A DNA stretch of 64,000 nucleotides. Source: Capra hircus (lineage: Eukaryota; Chordata; Mammalia; Artiodactyla; Bovidae). Positions 11,950 through 22,280 of the stretch are shown piece by piece. Position 1 is the stretch's first letter. Each line of letters starts with the position of its first letter. A model generated the notes under the pieces. The model searched no databases. It had not been told where the DNA came from and saw only the letters and a program-made list of their open reading frames with translations. The DNA lies in contig NC_030811.1 of NCBI RefSeq assembly GCF_001704415.2, positions 2,700,501 to 2,764,500 of the forward strand. Reading direction: 5' to 3'. Made by a program: the position numbers and the translations under genes.

Positions 11950-12900
11950 CCCGCCTCTCGCTCCCTGCATCCAGCCCCCGGCCCATCACCAAAAACTCAA
12001 GGCCCTGGTGAAGGAGCGGGGAAGCCGGCCAGGCCCTGCCTCCTTGCTGCCCGGAACACGTACTGGACCGCCTTGAGCCTCCCGCCTGCCGCCCGCGGTT
12101 CCCGCCGGCTCACCCGCGCTCCGAGGCGCCCGCGTGGTGGCTGCGGGCTCCCGGGGCGCGTCCCCGTTGTGACTCCGGCCCGGGTCTGCCCCATACACTC
12201 GCTTCGGCGGCCTTGGATATCCGACCGCGAGCCGAGACCAAACAGTGTCCGCCGGGTGGTCCCCGGGCTTGCTCCGGGCTCCTCGGGGCTGCGGCAGGGT
12301 GTCGGCCCCCACCCACCGCCCGCCCGGACTCGCCAGCAGGGGCGACCACGGGCCAGGGCCGGAAAAGGAGTGTCGCCCCCACACTCACCGCAGGCGCTCT
12401 TTCTGGAAGCAGGGGGGTGGGGCTTCCTTCCCCTCTGAGAGCCGATGTCCGAGTCAGCCTTCCCCTGGGCTCGCCTCCCGCCCCTTGCACACACGCACAC
12501 GTGCACACACACGCGCGCAGAAACACAGGCCCACTTGCACAAGCGCCCCGCGCATCGCACTGGCCCTCAGAGGCCAGGTCCGGGGGGGGGGACCGCAGGC
12601 ACTGGCCCTTGGGGTGCAGAGGAAGGATCCACAGGCCTCCCCGCGCAGGGCCCCGGGAAGGGAGGGGCCGCGGCCGCAGAGAGCTCTGCCGGTCCACCTC
12701 CAATCCCGCGAGCGGGCGGAAGGCAGGGGCCGGAGTTGGGACCCCGGAGCCTCGGGCAGGGAAAGCGAAAAGCCGGTGCCCGCGGAGACGAGGGCTGGTA
12801 GGACTGACCGAGGCTGGCCTCCGCCCTCGGGCGCGGGGCGGGGGTGGGGGCGCTGGGGCCCGCGCGCCGACGCCCCCTCCCTGCCCTGCCCCGAGCAGCA
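11950..12900. promoter_or_regulatory. CpG-rich segment (candidate CpG island)
   Basis: CpG dinucleotides are dense, for example around 12,080-12,360 and 12,640-12,880, in very GC-rich sequence that otherwise lacks repeats. No start codon or protein can be supported. It could be the promoter of an unannotated transcript or an orphan island inside the regulatory block. Confidence 0.6.
12487..12520. repeat. (CA/CG)n simple repeat
   Basis: An imperfect alternating purine-pyrimidine run (cacacacgcacacgtgcaca and on) within the CpG-rich segment. Confidence 0.8.
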
Positions 12901-13045
12901 CAGTCCTGTCCGCCTGGCTTTGCCCAGATCCCCTGGAGGCGGAAGATGGAAGCTGGCTTTTGTCTGACCTGGTCAGACAGCCGTTTTGTGGGATAAAGGC
13001 TTAACGCTCGGTGAACACGCAGAAAAAGCTCAGCGCTGGCCCTCT

Positions 13046-13060
13046 GACAATCCTATTGTC
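13046..13060. promoter_or_regulatory. Palindromic paired SOX-like site
   Basis: gacaatcctattgtc contains two inverted ACAAT half-sites three bases apart. This arrangement is typical of sites bound by SOX dimers (SOXE group). Confidence 0.45.
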
Positions 13061-13434
13061 TGGGGCCTGAGCCCAGCGGTTTGGTCTGAAAGCGCCAAGT
13101 TCATGACATTTCAAAGAGAAACGATACCGGGAGTGGGGGGTAGGAAGGGGGAGGGCAGGGTGGGCAGGAGAAACAAAATCCAAAAAGGAGATAACAAAAT
13201 TTGACTCCTTGGCCCCCGGATTTCCTCTGAGGCCCCCTTCAGAGCCCTTCAGACCAAGTCCCTTTCTCAAGACACAACTGCACTGGGGGCCGGGCTGATG
13301 GAGTCAGCGTCGCCAGGGGCTGCAAGGTGAAGGTGTGAAAAGATGCTCAAACAAGCACTGTGGAAGCTTCCGGGACTATTAGCAAAGCCGAAGCCATTAG
13401 CACAAGCTCCCATTGTCTGCACTGCCCGGCAAGA

Positions 13435-13480
13435 TGACATTTTTGTCAAGGTCTAGGTGACATTTGTTACTGTAGGTGAC
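13435..13480. promoter_or_regulatory. Cluster of TGACA/TGTCA half-sites
   Basis: tgacatttttgtca (13,435-13,448) is a perfect inverted repeat of TGACA around TTTT. Two 'aggtgaca' direct copies follow within about 35 bases. TGACA/TGTCA is the core recognised by TALE homeodomain proteins (MEIS, PREP, TGIF). Confidence 0.4.
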
Positions 13481-14156
13481 AAAATGAGTTTATTTTAAAG
13501 AGCTAGAGTGCTATTGTTTTCCTCTCATTTTTGTTATTATTACTACTATATCCTTTTAAAAACACACACACTTTTCTGAGCCAGGGAGCAGAGGAGCTTC
13601 CATTTTTAGTGTTTCATTTGTTTAATGTGCCTCTGCGAAAGCAAATAATTCGGGAGAGAAAGCAGAGGAGTCGGGAAATTGAATCTGTTTTGTCTCCAGC
13701 CAAGTTTCCCTTGAGTGATTTCGTTTGCTTTCTGTCTCGCTGAGCAGGCTCCGCTTTCGGACGTCCAGCCGGCTGGGCCTCCGCGTGGCCCTCCGCCCTC
13801 TGTCCGGGGAAGCTGTCCTCTGGAAGAACAAAACAGGCCTTCCAGAATCATGCTAACGAGAGGAGAAAATAGGATTAGGGAAAAGTATCAGCAAGGTAAG
13901 TCGGATTAACAGCAAGGTTCGATACATTTTGGCGTTCCTGTACAGTTTTTAATTCTACAAAGGTATATGTTTCCCTTCCCTGGTTTTATTTAAAGAGGCT
14001 GTTTGTTTGTGCCCAAGAGGTAGACGATGAGCGATAAGGCTCTGTGTGGAATTGGAAACGTATAACCTTGCAAAATGACATTTCGCCCTGTAGAGTGTGA
14101 CACGCTCGGGCAGATAAAGGCAGAGTGCCGACGACGGCTCTTTGTTAACGCCTCTT

Positions 14157-14167
14157 GCCCCCTGGCG
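14157..14167 (-). promoter_or_regulatory. Weak CTCF-like motif
   Basis: gccccctggcg is the reverse complement of a partial CTCF core (cgccagggggc). The flanks match less well than the sites at 10,191 and 33,916. Confidence 0.3.
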
Positions 14168-17100
14168 TTGCTTTGATGGAAGGACACCCCCTCGCGCTGC
14201 AGCAGAGCGTCTGCCTGCCGGCTCCGTCCCCTCAGGCAACCGGGGAGATGCCTGCTGGCCCAGCCACTTTTTAAATACCCTAAGTTGGGGTTTAAACACT
14301 TATGAGCAGGGACTGGCGATCACGAAGCCAGGGGAGCAGAGAGTTTGATGGCAAAGACGGGTTGTTTGTACTACTGGAAAGACAGATCGGCCCTGCATTT
14401 TGCCACGTGCCGATTTAGTCTTCATTTGTTAATCAGGCTCCTCCGTCTGTCCTAAATTAATGCAATTCTTTGGGGCAAGGCAAGGGGGCATTTATCCTTG
14501 TTTCAGTTTGCAGGTCGCTAGCAATAAACTTGGCAGGGGGCTGCAGTTCCTTGGATAGTCCCAAGGAAGTTGCTGCCTCTGCCACTGTTTTTGAAGGTCC
14601 TTTCCAAGATGAACTGCAGACAGAAAGTGAGAAGGGAAGGAGTCCACCCCAAAGGCTTTCGAAGTTCTGGCTGAGAGGGAAACGTGTTTGAGAAAACTCA
14701 AGGCCAAAGGAAAAGAAAGTTCTGCTTGCTGAGCGCTTCCCCCTTTGGAGGAGGCCGGGACAGTCACAGGATTTCTGCCTCCATTTCAGACTTGTCGTAT
14801 GTGGTAGGGCATGGTTTGGGAACGTGAATTTCCAGAGACAGAGCAGGGTCCCCAAGAGAACTAGGCAGGGCCGGAACTCTGGGCTCCCATCAGCTCTGCA
14901 GAAGTGACGGAGAAGTTTGTTCTGTCTGAGTGCTGGCTCTGACCTGCCTTGTTACCTGGGGGCTTTCCGCAGCTAAGCTGGAGAATTCCTGATGGTGTGT
15001 TTCTATAGTGTTCTCTGGGTGATGCGTTTAGTAAACCCAAGAAGTCTATAATTCCATTTTGATTAGTGAAAAGAGAGTCTGGGTTTGTTTTGTTCAGGTT
15101 TTTAAAGATGTCTGCCTCTTTTGGGGGTTGAATGCAGATGTGTGTGTATGTGAGAAGGAATGAGCTTTTGCAAAGCCAGATCTTGCCGATTCCATCGGCG
15201 GATTCACGCACGAATGCCTCTTCTCCAACTGATCAATAACCTAGCTCACTGCGGAGGCCGCCGAGGTCCAGGACCCGTAATTTTATCTTAGGTGGGAATA
15301 AGACTCACCACCTTTTGAGTCCAAACTCTGCTCTGGTTATCCAGTACCTACACTTTTAAAGTTATTTATTTCCATTCGACGGCAGACGGTTCTAAAGGCC
15401 TGGAGAGTCTGGACCTTTTTGCCTCCTCCTCTCTCTCGTGATCTTTAGGCTGCAAAGCCCATACCTGTAAGTGAGGTTTCCATTTTCCCAGCTGTCGGCT
15501 CCAGTACCCAGCCAGATGTGGCAGGAGGAGGTGTGGTCCACTCCCCTCCTCCCCACGCTCCTCTTCTGCCTCGTGGTGCTGAAGCTTTGAGCTTATGGTT
15601 CCCGGACTGGAACACGTTGCACAAATGTTCGTGCAGAAAAGGACAGAAGGAGAGTTGTAGAGCTGTTGTGTGTTGACGGATATGCAGGAAGCATCAGCGC
15701 GCACACTCGCTCGCACACCCGTCTTTGAGCTTGGGATTCGGATCCCTCTGCTGGTTTTTGGTTTTGCCAGCTGGTTTATAACCAGTGGATGTATTTATTA
15801 GGGGGATATTGTCCTCCTTCCTACTAGCAGCACTGTTGCTTTATCTGGAAATTAAAAGTAAAGATGGAGCATCCTCCAGGGAGAAAGAGGACAGCCCAGA
15901 CTCCCTTCAGGACCTGGGCCTGCACCCCCTGCCTCTCCATCTCCAGCCCACAGATACTGCAGATAATAACCCCACCACCACCACCGCTGGAGAGGTGGGC
16001 AGGCCCTTGGCCTTTGTGCCTTTGTTGGCCTTGGGACTGGCGACCTCGAACTCACTCTGCTTCTGGGCTCTGGGAGCTTGCTGACTGCAGGGTTGGGGCT
16101 TTTAGGTGCTGCAGAGGCTCTCCTTGGCAAAGGCCCTCGAGGAGCATGGCTGCCCAAGCCACGGTTCAGGCCTGAGGCTGAGCTCCGAGGGGTTTTGTTT
16201 TTGTTCGGAGAGGGGTTTTGGAGACATGACATGCTTGCAAAGCCTAGGGGAAATACGAGGAGGATGCTGGCAAGAATCCAGCCCCAGCGCCAAGGAGGTC
16301 AGTAAAGCCAGGTTTTAGGAACCCCTGGTCAGGTTTGTGGGCGCTAGAGAGAGACCACGTTGGGTCTGCAGGGTTGACACTTCCTTTGCAAGCCTGGAAG
16401 ATGGGCACTGAACGAGCCCTTCTTCCCGCTGCAGGCCCGCTTAGAGAGATTAAGTCCTTGCACAACCACAGACCCCTGTATCAGGTGGGGAACCCCAATC
16501 TGAAAGGGAGAGACGGGGAGCTTTGGAAACCTGCCACTCCAGTGATGAGAGATGGGGAAGGCAAATTCATTTCCACTGGACTGCTGTACAGTAGGTTTGA
16601 AGAGAACAAAGCAAAATCTATTAATGTGTTTAAGTATATATACTTACTTCATATTAGTCTTCTCTAAATATAGCTTCATTGGGTGTCTTCACCCCTTGAA
16701 TTGAGCAGAGTCCAAAAGCTGTCTCCTGGCCAAGTTCACATACATCAGTTCTCTCCCTGGGCGTCTCCATGCATTTTATTTACCCTACAGTTTATTAAAA
16801 CTTATTTTTTGAAAGCAGTTTTATTCCGTTTGTAAAGACTTTAACTCATCGGGTATGCACTGTAAAAGTTTCACAGTCAAATGCCAGCCCAAATTCCAAA
16901 TCGAGAAGTTAAATATTTGTTTTTAATTTTCTGGCTCAAACATGTTAACTAACAGAAATGATTCTTTCTGCTCTAATATGCATGCATAAATGGACTTGTT
17001 ATTAGAACCCTCCCTTAAAACAGCATTTGCTTCCTGCCCAGACACATTGTGCTTGAAAACTCCACTCTTGGAAGAAATTTTAATATGTACAAATAAAGAG

Positions 17101-18689
17101 CAAGTGCTTGACCTCAGGGTACTTTGGTCCAGGAGGCAGGACACAGAGGACACAGCATTCATATTATTATTTGAGTAGCTTGATTATAGAGCAGTTTAAG
17201 TAGAAAAATGTATTTTGTAGGAAATTGTAAAAGGGCTTACTTCACAGAAAATATTGGCACCAAAGTCCTCTTAACAGTTGTCCTTTTCAACATTATAACA
17301 GAAGATTGGATCAGTAAATTTGGAATTTTGTAAAGAATTTCAGGGTTTAATTTGCCAAATATTTTAGCTGTGTTGCATTTTTTTCATTTACCTATTTATA
17401 CATGTCACTTTCTTCAGTTAGCAAATCGCTCTTCACTGAGCGCAACTAAGTGACAGAGAATATGAACAGATTTGGAAATAACCTCACATCTGACCTGGAC
17501 ATCGTTGGGAATGGAACCACAGAGAACTGTCTTCTCTGCGGAGGGGTGTTTCCACGCTAATCAAATTGCAAACAGTTTAAAAACCCTGCTCAAACTAACA
17601 TCCTGCGTCTGATGGAAGAGGTGCCGTCTGACCGTAAACCAAGGCAGGATCCATCATAAAGAATCAGTGTTCCCACATCTTCATATCTGATTTTTAAAGG
17701 GCCCTTTTGGGAAACAGACGCATCTAATGCTTGGGGAGATGGGTATTAGGCTCACACCAGTCACGTAGTAACAGCCTTAACCGGGAGCTATTTACCTGGT
17801 CTCTGCTTTATCCTCCAATTCTTAAGGAAACAAAGATGCCGCCTGCCTACCTCTTCGAGGGGAAGCTCGTTTTCCTTTCTTGTGGAACACACACTAAGGG
17901 CCCTCTCTTGCCCTAGACCAGGTGTTAACTCTCCTGATTAACGCCCCTTGCACCTCCTAGAGTGACCTGAACTGCCTACCTCTCTTTTCAGCCAAGCAGG
18001 GTTCACGTGGAGTCTGCCCTTTACGGCATCCACGTGTCCCCTGCATGACGCACAGGCAGAGAAGCTGGCCATGTATAACCAGAGCTACGTAGGTTCTAGC
18101 TGGTCGAATACAACCATCTGTGGTCTCCCGGCAGGCAGCTTGAGTCCACGAAGCCCCCTCCACCCCAGGGCGGAAAGGAAAGGGAGACACAGCTTTCAGG
18201 TCTCCAAGGTGCACAGGGATGGCAGGGCTTCTAGGGGTCGCTCCTTTTCACCAAACTCAGGGATTTAGCAGGTCATCAGGTAATTCGTTCAAGAACGTAC
18301 TCTGTAGCCAGCACCATTTTAAATGTTCCAAGAGAAGCTTCCCTCTCTCTGACATCTAGGACCGCCTTGGGGGAGCCCTTGCTGGCACACAGTGAAGAAG
18401 GCAGACTTCCCCTTTCCAGCATTATTTTGAATCTTCTCCCCCGGATCTTACTGGAGACTCAAGTCCTGTGCGCTCCCACTCCTGGCTCGCTCCTGTCCTG
18501 GTAGGGCTGGTGATGGAAACGGGTGGCAAAGGAAGGGACAAGGGGGTACCTCCCTTTCACTTTTGCTTGATGCTGCCTGTTAAACACAGCAGGGCGGGGG
18601 CAGACAGAGAGCTCCCCTATTAGCGTTCCATCCCCGCTGCCTTCGCCTAAGCTAAGAGCTGCCCCTGTACTGTAAAAAGCGACCCCGTT

Positions 18690-20095
18690 CCCTACACTGC
18701 TTGAAACGCGGCTGTAAGATTTGGCTGAATCAAGCTGCGTTGGCTGCCAACACGTGGGTCCGGGCGTGGGCGCGTTGTGCGTGCACGGGGACGCGTGTGC
18801 ACGGGCACCGTGCGAGGCGTCCGCGGTTCAGACCGGTCCTCCAGGCGCAGCAGCCGCAGACTGCATTTGAAAGGCGGGCGAGGGTGCAAGAGGTCGAAGG
18901 GGCAGCGGGTCCAGGGGAAAGAAGAGAGACAATTAGGACCTGTCGGGGTGCCTGCACTCTCCCGCCTTCCCTAAGTGACCTTTACGCCCGTGGCGGCGAG
19001 GAAGTAAACAATATTGATCAGGTTCTTCCTTGGGTTCCACGGGGCCGCGCTCCGCGGTGCAAAATGAACCATTAGCGGACGCTATTGACCGAGCGCGCTG
19101 GCGGCCTCTCCCCCATTCACCCGTCCTCGCGTAATGAATTCGTCCATTTAGAAACATTACAAGGAATATTGGAGATTGACTGCCAGAGGAAGTGACACTT
19201 GACCCTTGCATCCTGCGCCCTGGAGGGGACAGCAGCCCGGTTTCAAAATAGCAGTCCCCGAGCAGCGCCGCGCGGCGGTGACCGGCCGCCGCCCTCCGGA
19301 GCCGCTCCGGGCCCCCTCGCCCGCCCCTCCCGCCCGGCAACCCGCGTTCCCCGCTCGACGAACCTTCTTGCAGCCGCGTTTCAATCAAACTCACTGGGAT
19401 GGCACCGAGCAGGCGCCAGGGACAAGAAACACGGCACGGGCTACAACGCGCGAACATGCCGAGCCGCGCGCTCCAGCGCCCTCGACCACGCGCGCTCTGC
19501 TCGCCCGACCCCACCCGGCCCGCGCCGGTCGCCGAAGGAGCTGGGGCCCGCGGCGTCGCCCCCGGACGCAGGGACGCCCCCTGCGTCCCGCCCCCGGCGC
19601 CCGCGCCCCTCGCTTCAGTCTCGGTAGCGAACCGCGCGGGCGCTTGCGCTTGGCGAGTCGGGGGCTGGGGTACCGGGGAGGGGGGGAAAGGACGTCGCCC
19701 CCCCAATAGCCGCGTTCCCAGTTCGCTTCCTGTGGGGACCCGCGCGAAGAACAGACCAAGACGCAGAGAGAAAGGAGAGAAAGAGAGAGGCGACGAGGGA
19801 GGGGAGAGGGGCCTTGGCGTGCGTCCCGCCCTTGGGCCTCCGCGCCCCAAACGCCCCGCGCTTCGTGTGGGGCTGGGGAGGCTCTGAGACCGCGGGTCGC
19901 GGATTTGGGACGCGTAGGCTATTCACAAACACAATCGGGTGCCGAATGCCGCTTCTTCGTTGCAAAGTCGGGTAGGACCGGTGTGGCTGGGAGCGCTCGA
20001 GCTCCGCGCTCCGAGCGCTCCGCTCTGTCTGCCGCAGGCCGCGCGGACCCGCCGAGGTTGCTCCGCCCGAAAGTCCGGCCGCGCCTTTTGTTCTA
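18690..20095. promoter_or_regulatory. CpG island without a recognised gene
   Basis: Very CpG-dense from about 18,730 to 20,090, with long GC-only stretches around 19,260-19,660. It contains islands of lower GC such as 19,005-19,215, with 'aagtaaacaatattgatcag' (FOX/SOX-like) and 'attacaaggaatattgg' (TEAD-like). A minus-strand open frame of 305 codons and shorter frames on the other strand are GC artefacts. This is probably a promoter or developmental CpG island of an unannotated transcript. Confidence 0.65.
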
Positions 20096-20290
20096 GCCGG
20101 TGGCCGTAATTTAACATAAAATGCCTATCAGAATTACTGCTGCTGCTACACGGCTTTCCCCTTGTTTTGCTACCAACTAACAGGATTAGCCAACGAGAGC
20201 GAGATTTCAAATTAACCATAAAAATTACAAATTGCAATTCATTTAGCTGTCCATTTACTACATTAAAAAACATAAATAAATGAATCTGTG
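20096..20290. promoter_or_regulatory. AT-rich homeodomain-site cluster beside the CpG island
   Basis: GC content drops abruptly. Many TAAT/ATTA cores are packed together: 'gtaatttaac', 'agaattactg', 'caaattaacc', 'aaaattacaa', 'gcaattcattta'. There is also an OTX/PITX-like 'ggattag'. There is no repeat signature. The texture resembles a deeply conserved enhancer, but no alignment was available. Confidence 0.45.
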
Positions 20291-21888
20291 TTCGGAGGGT
20301 TGAAAGGGCTGCAAGGAAGCCTGAGCATCTGGACTCGGGCCTCGAGTCAGGTCTCCGCGCCGGGAGGCCGGCGGCTGAGAGATTCTCAGCGTCCTCCGAG
20401 ACCAGACAGAGGCCATGTGAGCCCCAGGGGTCTTCCAGGGGATTTAGGACCCGGAAGGAGGCTCCTGAGTGCAAGCATTCCGAGCAGAGTAATCCCTGGG
20501 AAGGGCCTGGGGGTGCGGAGGGTGTGGGCACAGAGGAGAGGTCTAGGCGACAGGCTCTCCAAAAGAAACCCCAGGGAATGCAGGAAACAGGGTTTGCAAA
20601 ACTCCAAGTGGTGGCGGCAATTCTCCTTTGCTGCCTAGAGTGTAAGGAGTGACATGATGGTGAAAGCTTTGCTGCCTTGGGCTGTGGACGGGTCCCAGCC
20701 AAGTTACATACGCATTCCAGTCTGTTTGCTTGAGCAGCGTGGCCCTTTTTAGGGAGAAGGCCGTTGGTGTGGCCGATGTTTGGAGGCGTGGTGGCCTTTG
20801 AAACCCAGCTTCTGCTTTCTAATTTATTGAAGTTTCACACTTCACAGATGCCCTGAGTCCTAAAGTTTTGTCTAAGCAGTGACGGACTCGATGGGTGGGG
20901 TGGGCCAGCACAAGAGGATTCCGCTTTGCTGGGGGAGGCAGGCTGGGCAGGAGTTCTGTTCTCCCGTGGCCTAACATTTCCCCTGTGGCCTAACGTTTCC
21001 CCCGTGGCCTATCGACACTTGAGGGGAAACACTGACTGTGTTTCACTCCCACTTGGTTGGTTTTTTGTTTTTCTTAGTTCAGGAGATTTTGTTCCAAAAC
21101 TAAATACATAGTCTTTGGTAACAGGCGAGCTTTCCTCCTCTCTGCAGCTGGAACAAGGCCTCCCCAGGGCAGGTGGCGATGCCCCCACTGTGTGCCATCG
21201 GCCTCCAGCCCTGCTGGCCCCCGAATTAGCCTGGTCTGGGAGTGGGGGTGCTTCTGCCGACCACATGGGCTCCTGTCCAGTGGATCACTTTCCATAGATT
21301 TGGGAGAGGGAGTGCTTGCCGGGGAAGGTGGGCTGGCTGGAGTTGTGGGCAGGACCTGGGAGTTGGCACCGAGCTGGTGATGCACGCAGGGCAGCCCGGC
21401 TCCCTTGCCCTGCTGTCCCAGGATGGGGAGAAAGTGTGCTAGGTAGGTCTAGGGCCCCACCCAGACACGCACCCTGATCCTTCCAGACACACATTCCGTG
21501 GCACTCACACAGCCCTACCGCCACTCCTTACATAAACCCTCCGGCCAAATCTCGAGGAGGATCTTCAGCCTCTCTAGAATGTTCGGGAATAAATCCCGAC
21601 CGAACAGCTAGCCCGATTCTCCTGAGCCTGGGCCTCCACTGTAAAGCTAGAGGAAGGCTGGCCAGGGAGGAGGGTGGGAGGCGGGGCACTCTGGGCACCC
21701 ACAGGCTCCTGTGTGGCCTGGCGCCGCTGTCCCACCCAGCCTGACCTTTCTTGTCCTCCTGAACCTGCTCAAACGTTGGGTGGGACCCCCAGAGAGGGCG
21801 CCTCCAGCTTGGGGAGGCTGGAACCCCGGGGGCGCAGATTTTCCAGAACCTGGGAGGGAGGGAACCATGGAGCCTTTGACGAAGCCTT
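20291..21888. other. Noncoding sequence within the SINE-free block
   Basis: No gene was recognised. It contains one short three-copy tandem repeat, annotated separately. Confidence 0.5.
20962..21012. repeat. Three-copy 20-bp tandem repeat
   Basis: Three successive units of 'cccgtggcctaacatttcc' type; the third diverges to 'cctatcg'. Confidence 0.85.
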
Positions 21889-21889
21889 G

Positions 21890-22280
21890 GCGCCTTTGAT
21901 GGCTCCGCGCAAAGGTCAGGCTGGGTGCCCAGGTGGTGGTCCCCGCACTTGGGGAGTGTCGCACCCCAGGCCCCCGGCCGCGACACCTGCCATCCCCCGC
22001 CGCAGGCTTCCGAGCCCCAGGGGCGCGGAGCGCGCTCAGCCCGCACTCGCGCAGCGCCTTTTGCGAATGAGCGGCGAGGGGAGGAGGGGGGGTGGTTTTC
22101 CTGTTGTGTCCTCTTGCTCTATCGTCCACGATCACGCAGCCAGAAGACGCCAAGGGGAGTTTGTTCAACTCCCGCCAACAACCGCCGTTCGGGTTACGAC
22201 TCATTTACTCCTCGAAACTCTGCGTTCCCGGGTGCACAGGAGCGGAGAAGCCTTTGTTCGGCTGACAAAGACCTGGACGC
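21890..22280. promoter_or_regulatory. Small CpG-rich segment with an inverted SOX-like pair
   Basis: CpG-rich from 21,890. It continues into moderately conserved-looking sequence ending with ctttgttcggctgacaaag (22,252-22,270), in which CTTTGTT and ACAAAG face each other as SOX/TCF-like half-sites. No coding frame is supported. Confidence 0.45.

Larger units (their letters stand above)
12960..18685. other. Long repeat-poor noncoding tract, candidate regulatory DNA
   Basis: About 5.7 kb of lower-GC sequence without any recognised SINE, BovB or microsatellite and without a credible open frame. It is rich in developmental transcription-factor-like sites: SOX pair at 13,046, TGACA/TGTCA cluster at 13,435, 'tgttaatcagg' at about 14,430, 'taaattaatgcaattc' at about 14,452. 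I infer conserved noncoding elements from texture and motif density only. Confidence 0.5.

Noticed and set aside
12110..13004. Two 263-codon frames on opposite strands in the first CpG-rich segment
   Set aside because: Overlapping frames on both strands in very GC-rich DNA, with no domain and no start or splice support.
18933..19850. Minus-strand open frame of 305 codons in the orphan CpG island
   Set aside because: Arg/Gly/Pro-rich composition, long overlapping frames on the opposite strand, and no recognisable domain. It is probably a CpG artefact.
12960..20290. EN2 homeobox gene as an explanation for the CpG islands and conserved texture
   Set aside because: No frame encodes an engrailed homeodomain or EH1 region on either strand, so EN2 itself must lie outside this window.
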